Source: Saprospira grandis str. Lewin | GTDB lineage: Bacteria > Bacteroidota > Bacteroidia > Chitinophagales > Saprospiraceae | Length of the DNA: 64,000 bases | Assembly: GCF_000250635.1 (NCBI RefSeq) | Contig: NC_016940.1 | Coordinates: 2,714,001 to 2,778,000 of the forward strand | Reading direction: 5' to 3' | Notes under the pieces: model-generated | Told to the model about the DNA's origin: nothing | Database searches by the model: none | The model's input: only the letters and a program-made list of their open reading frames with translations | Part shown: piece after piece, positions 60,108 through 64,000 of the stretch | Layout: the number at the start of each line of letters is the position of its first letter | Numbering within the stretch: position 1 is the first letter of the stretch | Translations under genes and position numbers: made by a program

Positions 60108-62603
60108 TTAGTACTGAATAATGACCCCAATAGAAGGCACCGTTACCGAGCTCGTATTGTCTATGCTTCTGAGCAAATAAGCAGCATCGGGCTGCCCCTC
60201 ATTGATAATCGTTACGGGCTGATCGCCATCATCGCCCTGCTCCAAAATTAGGCGGGGCTGACTAGCCGCCTGAGAGGGGAAATTCTGCAAATCAAAGTAG
60301 AGCTGTAGGCTCCATTTGGGAAAATACCATTTATAGTCTACCCGAAAATCAACTCCATAAAATAAATTGGTCCGCTCGCTATTGAGTTGGCTGTAATCTC
60401 TAAGTCCCTCATTAAAGCTGTTCCAGTTTTGGACCAAAGCAGAAAGGCTGTCATTATAAGGCGTATAAGGCAAGCCCGTCTGCATACGGATATTTAAACC
60501 CAATTGCAATTCCTGATTAACCAGCGCCTTCGTAATGGCCGATTTTCCCTTGGCTTCTCGCTTTTCGTTGCGGGCCTTGCGAATCTTTTGGTTCATCATC
60601 GGAATCGTTTTGCCCAAGGCCGCATTCACAATATGACGGCTATCCCAAGAAGAAACCACATAATCTCCCGCCTGATTTTTAAACTCAGAGCGGCCCAAAG
60701 TATAGGCCAAAATGCCATAAAAGCCTTTGTATAGACGCTGTTGAAACAAGAACTCTAGTCCATAACTACGGCCCTCTCCACGATCATCGAGAGGGGCAGC
60801 GCCCACCACACCAAAATCAGCCCCAAAGTTGGCCAAGGCAATCTGCTCATTGAGCAAAAAGGGATAATTATCATACTTCTTATAATAGGCCTCTACCGAA
60901 ATCTTGCTGGCCGTTTCACTCAAATAACTAAAACCCGCCACCAACTGCTGATTGCGAATAAACTTCAGGCGATCCTGATTGGCCAAACTCCCATCATTGC
61001 TTCTAAAACCAAGAGCCGTATAGGCTGGCAACTGATAGAAAATCCCAGCATTGGCATTAAAGCTAATCTGGGGCGTAATGGCATAAGAAAGGGCCAAACG
61101 AGGCGAAAACTGCTCTAGGGGATTGGCCATTAGCTCCGAATAACTATTGCCATCCAAGCGCATCCCTACAGAAAGATTGAGGCGGTCCTGCAAAAACCGC
61201 TTGCTAATTTGACCAAAAGCCGCATACTTATGAAAAAACAGCTCCGTCTGATAACTCACTAGCTGAGGCGATCCGCCCACCAAGGCTTGCAAATTGCTGC
61301 GGTTAAAATAACGAACGTATTGATAGCCCAAACCATAACTCAGTTTATAGTCGCCCTTCAAGCGAAGACTATGCTCTAAACGCAATTTGTTCTCACTCTC
61401 CTGAGAGTTGTAATCAAAGGTTCTGGGCAGACTCTCGTCATTTTCCTCATGCTTGAAAATGTCGTTGTTGAGCATATTTCTACTCAAAACAAAGGTATAA
61501 TAGCCATTCTTCTGAAACTTCTTATAGACCGCGCCAATGGCATAGTTCCATTGGTTGTTCACCGGAATATTATCCAGCTGATAGCGCTGCTCTGGGGTTT
61601 CATTAGCATCCAAATTGAGCTTGAAACGGTCAATGGCCCCCAAACCCGTTACATAAAATAGGTCCTTATTGGGCAGCTTGTATTGCCACTTAAACTGAAA
61701 ATCATTGTAGGTGGGTAAAAAAGAAAGCCCAATGGCATCAAATAAAAATTGAAGGTAAGACTGACGAGCAGAAAGCAATAGGCTGTGGTTCTTGTTTTTG
61801 TCTAAAGGTCCCTCTAAGGCCAAGGAAACATCCGTGGCGCCTACGCTAGCCGTTAGCCCCAAACGGTCGTCTCGGGCATTCTTTTGCCGAAAATTAAAGA
61901 CCGAGCTTAAACTATTGCCCCGATTGGCCGGAAAAGCCCCACTAAAAAAGTCTACCTCCGAAATCAAATCCACATTGAGCAAACCCTGCGGCCCACCCGA
62001 AGCCCCCTGAGTAGCATAATGGTTAATGTTCGGTACCTCAATATCATCCCAAAAGAAGCGGTTCTCATTGGGCGCTCCCCCCCGAATAATTAGGTCGTTG
62101 CGAAAAGAATTGGTGGTGGTCACCCCAGGCAAAATCCGAATGACCTTAGAAATATCTCGGTTTCCCCCCGGATTCCGCTGAATCTCTGCCGTTCCAATGG
62201 TCTGCAAAGAGGTCGGACTCTCCGCTTTTTGCTTAAAGGGAGAGGCCTTAATCACTACTTCTTCTACGGCTTCACTTTCTTCTTCTAAAAAAAAGTCGAT
62301 ATTAGCGGGCCGAGAGTTGGTCACTTGAATTTCAGATTTGGTCTGGCTCTCATAACCCAAATAGCTTACGGTAAGCGTATAAAAGCCGGGCTCCAAATTG
62401 GCAATTTCATACTCCCCCTCCAAATTACTGATACCGCCAAGGCCCAAACTAGGGATACCCACACTAGCCCCCATAATAGGTTGGCTGTTTTTGGCATCTA
62501 AAATTCGTCCTTTAATCAAGCCGTTTTGTCCCCAAATAGGCAGCGATAAAAGAATGGAAACCATCCAAATACTCCCTAAGCTAAAGTTTTTTAGTGCGTT
62601 CAT
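60108..62603 (-). CDS. TonB-dependent outer-membrane receptor with carboxypeptidase-regulatory-like N-terminal domain
   Basis: 831-residue outer-membrane transporter powered by TonB. The signal peptide ends LLSLPIWGQ. A CarboxypepD_reg-like domain (GRILDAKNSQPIMGASVGIP ... YTLTVSYLGYE, about 28-110) precedes the plug (SPTSLQTIGTAEIQRNPGGN ... IIRGGAPNENRFFWDDIEVP, about 130-240) and a 22-strand-type barrel ending SVTVPSIGVIIQY. No SusD-like partner is adjacent, so a glycan-type SusCD pair is unlikely; the substrate is unknown. It is divergently arranged with a MarR-type regulator gene that may control it. Confidence 0.92.
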   Translation of the reverse strand: MNALKNFSLGSIWMVSILLSLPIWGQNGLIKGRILDAKNSQPIMGASVGIPSLGLGGISNLEGEYEIANLEPGFYTLTVSYLGYESQTKSEIQVTNSRPANIDFFLEEESEAVEEVVIKASPFKQKAESPTSLQTIGTAEIQRNPGGNRDISKVIRILPGVTTTNSFRNDLIIRGGAPNENRFFWDDIEVPNINHYATQGASGGPQGLLNVDLISEVDFFSGAFPANRGNSLSSVFNFRQKNARDDRLGLTASVGATDVSLALEGPLDKNKNHSLLLSARQSYLQFLFDAIGLSFLPTYNDFQFKWQYKLPNKDLFYVTGLGAIDRFKLNLDANETPEQRYQLDNIPVNNQWNYAIGAVYKKFQKNGYYTFVLSRNMLNNDIFKHEENDESLPRTFDYNSQESENKLRLEHSLRLKGDYKLSYGLGYQYVRYFNRSNLQALVGGSPQLVSYQTELFFHKYAAFGQISKRFLQDRLNLSVGMRLDGNSYSELMANPLEQFSPRLALSYAITPQISFNANAGIFYQLPAYTALGFRSNDGSLANQDRLKFIRNQQLVAGFSYLSETASKISVEAYYKKYDNYPFLLNEQIALANFGADFGVVGAAPLDDRGEGRSYGLEFLFQQRLYKGFYGILAYTLGRSEFKNQAGDYVVSSWDSRHIVNAALGKTIPMMNQKIRKARNEKREAKGKSAITKALVNQELQLGLNIRMQTGLPYTPYNDSLSALVQNWNSFNEGLRDYSQLNSERTNLFYGVDFRVDYKWYFPKWSLQLYFDLQNFPSQAASQPRLILEQGDDGDQPVTIINEGQPDAAYLLRSIDNTSSVTVPSIGVIIQY

Positions 62604-62660
62604 GCTCTTTTTATACAGTTTTAGCGTTTAATATGCAGCGGAAACACAACACTTTTTGAT

Positions 62661-62678
62661 TTGTTTAATTTTGTTTAA
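62661..62678. promoter_or_regulatory. candidate operator: direct repeat in the receptor-MarR intergenic region
   Basis: TTGTTTAA occurs at 62661-62668 and 62671-62678, ten bases apart and so on the same face of the helix, in the 115-bp gap between divergent genes. Its use by the MarR-type protein is a guess. Confidence 0.3.
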
Positions 62679-62718
62679 GATTTACCGCTAAATCGTTCAA
62701 CAAATATGCTTTTATAGT

Positions 62719-63369
62719 ATGATGAAATACGATCAGTTGATTCGTTTGCTGCCTTATTTGGCCGCATTCGAAGAGGAGGGACCCAAGGCCGATTGGACGG
62801 CCAAGGATTTTGCCTACTGGATTCTAGAACAGGATATTGAGGTGGATAATGTAACCGAACTAGAGCCCGCAATGCCTCTACAAGGCGACCTAGCCGCCCA
62901 AATTACTCAGTTAGTTACCCTTAATTATAAATATCTTCGCTTTTACCTCAAGAAAAAGTTTAAAGATGAGCCCATCTCTACCATAGATGAGTTTGGTTTT
63001 CTAGCCAGCCTATTGGTGGATGGAACCATGCAGAAAAAACAACTCATCGATAAAAATACGATGGAGTTTAGCTCGGGCATGGAAATTATCCGCCGCCTGA
63101 AAAGAGGCCAGTTCATCAGCAGCCGCCCCGATCCCAGCGATGGCCGGGCAAAATTGGTCTCCTTAACACAAAAGGGGGAGGCCCTCATTATGCAGCTTTT
63201 GCCGCAGATGGGGCAGCTCGGCCAATTGGCAATTGCCCCCCTCAGCCCCAAGGAACAACAGCAGCTGCACTACTTGCTCCAAAAACTAAATGTCTATCAT
63301 AATCCCATCTTTTACCAAGCTCATCAAGAGGATATGCAAGCTATTTTAGCCGAAAAATTAGGGGAGTAG
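62719..63369 (+). CDS. MarR-family winged-helix regulator
   Basis: 216-residue transcription factor. The winged-helix part (ISTIDEFGFLASLLVDGTMQ, then KKQLIDKNTMEFSSGMEIIRRLKRGQFI) ends in the wing SSRPDPSDGRAKLVSLTQKGEAL, the most conserved MarR feature. It is longer than typical members (~150 residues) because of an N-terminal extension of ~75 residues (MMKYDQLIRLLPYLAAFEEE), which may add to the dimer interface or bind an effector. It is divergent from the TonB receptor gene, 115 bases apart. A start one codon later (62722) is equally possible. Confidence 0.88.
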   Translation: MMKYDQLIRLLPYLAAFEEEGPKADWTAKDFAYWILEQDIEVDNVTELEPAMPLQGDLAAQITQLVTLNYKYLRFYLKKKFKDEPISTIDEFGFLASLLVDGTMQKKQLIDKNTMEFSSGMEIIRRLKRGQFISSRPDPSDGRAKLVSLTQKGEALIMQLLPQMGQLGQLAIAPLSPKEQQQLHYLLQKLNVYHNPIFYQAHQEDMQAILAEKLGE

Positions 63370-63377
63370 TCTTTTTT

Positions 63378-63495
63378 GGGGCTGCCCCTCCCTGCGGTCG
63401 GGTCGGGCTGTCTCGCAGCTCGCTGTTCGCTCGGCCCTGCGCCAGCAAGCTGGCTGGGTCTGCGGCTTCGCCGCACTGCTGCCCATCCCTCAGCC
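63378..63495 (+). repeat. GC-rich modular element, class II, copy 20
   Basis: TTTTTTGGGGCTGCCCCTCCC ... CCCATCCCTCAGCC, eight bases after the MarR gene stop, with core CAGCTCGCTGTTCGCTCGGCCCT and hairpins GCCAGCAAGCTGGC and GCGGCTTCGCCGC. Confidence 0.86.
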
Positions 63496-63603
63496 AAGGC
63501 GCTGCGCGCCTTTCTAGACGCAAAAAAATAAAATTTCTTTAGGTTGAAAATGAGAGAGTTATCGCTTTTGCTTCAAAAAGTCTAGGTTTTTTTTGTGAAA
63601 AAG

Positions 63604-63635
63604 TTTGGACAAACCGAATACCCGCCCTATATTTG
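63604..63635 (+). promoter_or_regulatory. Bacteroidota promoter of tRNA-Ser
   Basis: TTTG at 63604-63607, a 20-base spacer and TATATTTG at 63628-63635 are perfect matches, about 37 bases before the tRNA. The same pair of elements and spacing drives tRNA-Asp. Confidence 0.8.
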
Positions 63636-63672
63636 CAATCGCAAGGACGGAACGATATCGTTCTTCTACGCA

Positions 63673-63762
63673 GGAGGTTTGGCAGAGTGGTCGAATGCGT
63701 CGGTCTTGAAAACCGAAGACCCTTCACGGGGTCCGGGGGTTCGAATCCCTCAACCTCCGCCA
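63673..63762 (+). tRNA. tRNA-Ser (anticodon TGA), CCA encoded
   Basis: Class II tRNA with acceptor GGAGGTT/AACCTCC, anticodon loop CTTGAAA (TGA) in stem TCGGT/ACCGA, and a long variable arm (GACCCTTCACGGGGTC). The T arm is GGGGG-TTCGAAT-CCCTC, and the discriminator G is followed by an encoded CCA (63760-63762). Confidence 0.95.
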
Positions 63763-63764
63763 CA

Positions 63765-63800
63765 AAAGCCTGATGGTTAACCATCAGGCTTTATTTTTTT
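63765..63800 (+). terminator. terminator of tRNA-Ser
   Basis: AAAGCCTGATGG and CCATCAGGCTTT form a near-perfect palindrome around TTAA, followed by ATTTTTTT. Its centre GATGGTTAACCATC resembles the GGTT-AACC hairpin family. Confidence 0.88.
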
Positions 63801-63833
63801 GGGCCAAAATTTCTTTCTTTCTCAAAAGAATAT

Positions 63834-63841
63834 TATTTTTG
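63834..63841 (+). promoter_or_regulatory. candidate -7 element of rplU
   Basis: TATTTTTG matches TAnnTTTG, 62 bases before rplU. No TTTG at the usual distance upstream. Confidence 0.4.
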
Positions 63842-63903
63842 CCCGCTGCCAAAAGGCAAGTACGCAATTTTATTAATTATTCATTTTCACTCATCCAGGT
63901 AAG

Positions 63904-64000
63904 ATGTACGCAATCGTAGAAATTAAAGGACAACAGTTTAAGGTGAGCGAGGGTCAGGAGATCTTTGTTCATCGTCTGGATGCTAAAGAGGGCGATCAAG
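63904..64000 (+). CDS. rplU: 50S ribosomal protein L21, N-terminal part (3' end outside window)
   Basis: The 32 visible codons read [20 protein letters not shown] followed by [12 protein letters not shown], the well-conserved L21 N-terminus. L21 binds 23S rRNA in the large subunit. rpmA (L27) would be expected next, beyond the window. Confidence 0.95.
   Translation, partial: MYAIVEIKGQQFKVSEGQEIFVHRLDAKEGDQ

Overview
This window looks like chromosome from a gliding member of the Bacteroidota, most likely Saprospira or a close relative in the Saprospiraceae. The evidence is a full-length SprA (type IX secretion translocon), two secreted proteins with SprB-type repeats and the gliding-motility C-terminal (CHU_C) domain, a TamL-type lipoprotein Omp85, an LptD-like protein, a SusC-style TonB receptor, and several promoters of the Bacteroidota form TTTG-N20/21-TAnnTTTG. 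The genus assignment rests on my memory of GC-rich intergenic repeats in Saprospira and is inference.

Layout. 1-3 kb: the 3' end of an RND efflux permease and convergent meaB. 3.3-9.5 kb: five tandem paralogues encoding exported proteins built of YD/RHS-like repeats. 9.6-23.1 kb: sucB-type E2, lptD-like, ruvA and sprA. 23.3-27.6 kb: a DUF2141 protein, DUF721 plus miaA, and a lamin-tail/SprB-repeat/CHU_C protein. 27.7-37.9 kb: a 2.9-kb inverted duplication, each arm carrying a ~760-residue protein of unknown function, around a 4.4-kb core with tRNA-Asp, an AhpC/AhpD pair, divergent oxyR and an M48-type peptidase. 37.9-44 kb: a small membrane protein, tamL, a SpoU methyltransferase and a DUF819 membrane protein. 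44.6-54.2 kb: a 3209-residue SprB-like adhesin with a perfect-period 981-bp internal tandem duplication. 54.7-59.2 kb: an apparent three-gene operon of unknown function (TPR protein, 615-residue protein, 279-residue protein). 60.1-64 kb: a TonB-dependent receptor divergent from a MarR-type regulator, tRNA-Ser and the start of rplU.

The most unusual feature is non-coding. Twenty copies of a ~120-bp GC-rich element occur between genes, in both orientations and two classes. Conserved blocks, including the shared core GCAGGTCTGCTCGGCCCT, alternate with hairpins whose sequences differ while self-complementarity is kept. Most copies abut T-tracts of intrinsic terminators, and one is inserted in frame inside the signal peptide of an exported protein. 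The inverted duplication begins and ends exactly at such elements. A second hairpin family with core GGTT-NN-AACC and a 166-bp two-copy repeat share the same gaps. No transposase, integrase, CRISPR array or phage gene was seen.

Many reading frames open upstream through these elements, so I moved five starts downstream to the signal-peptide methionine (3343, 8341, 11564, 15829, 30356), and two more (4614, 23749) for the same kind of reason. Much of the gene content concerns the cell envelope: outer-membrane assembly (TamL, LptD), type IX secretion (SprA), its likely surface cargo (the two CHU_C proteins) and nutrient uptake (TonB receptor).
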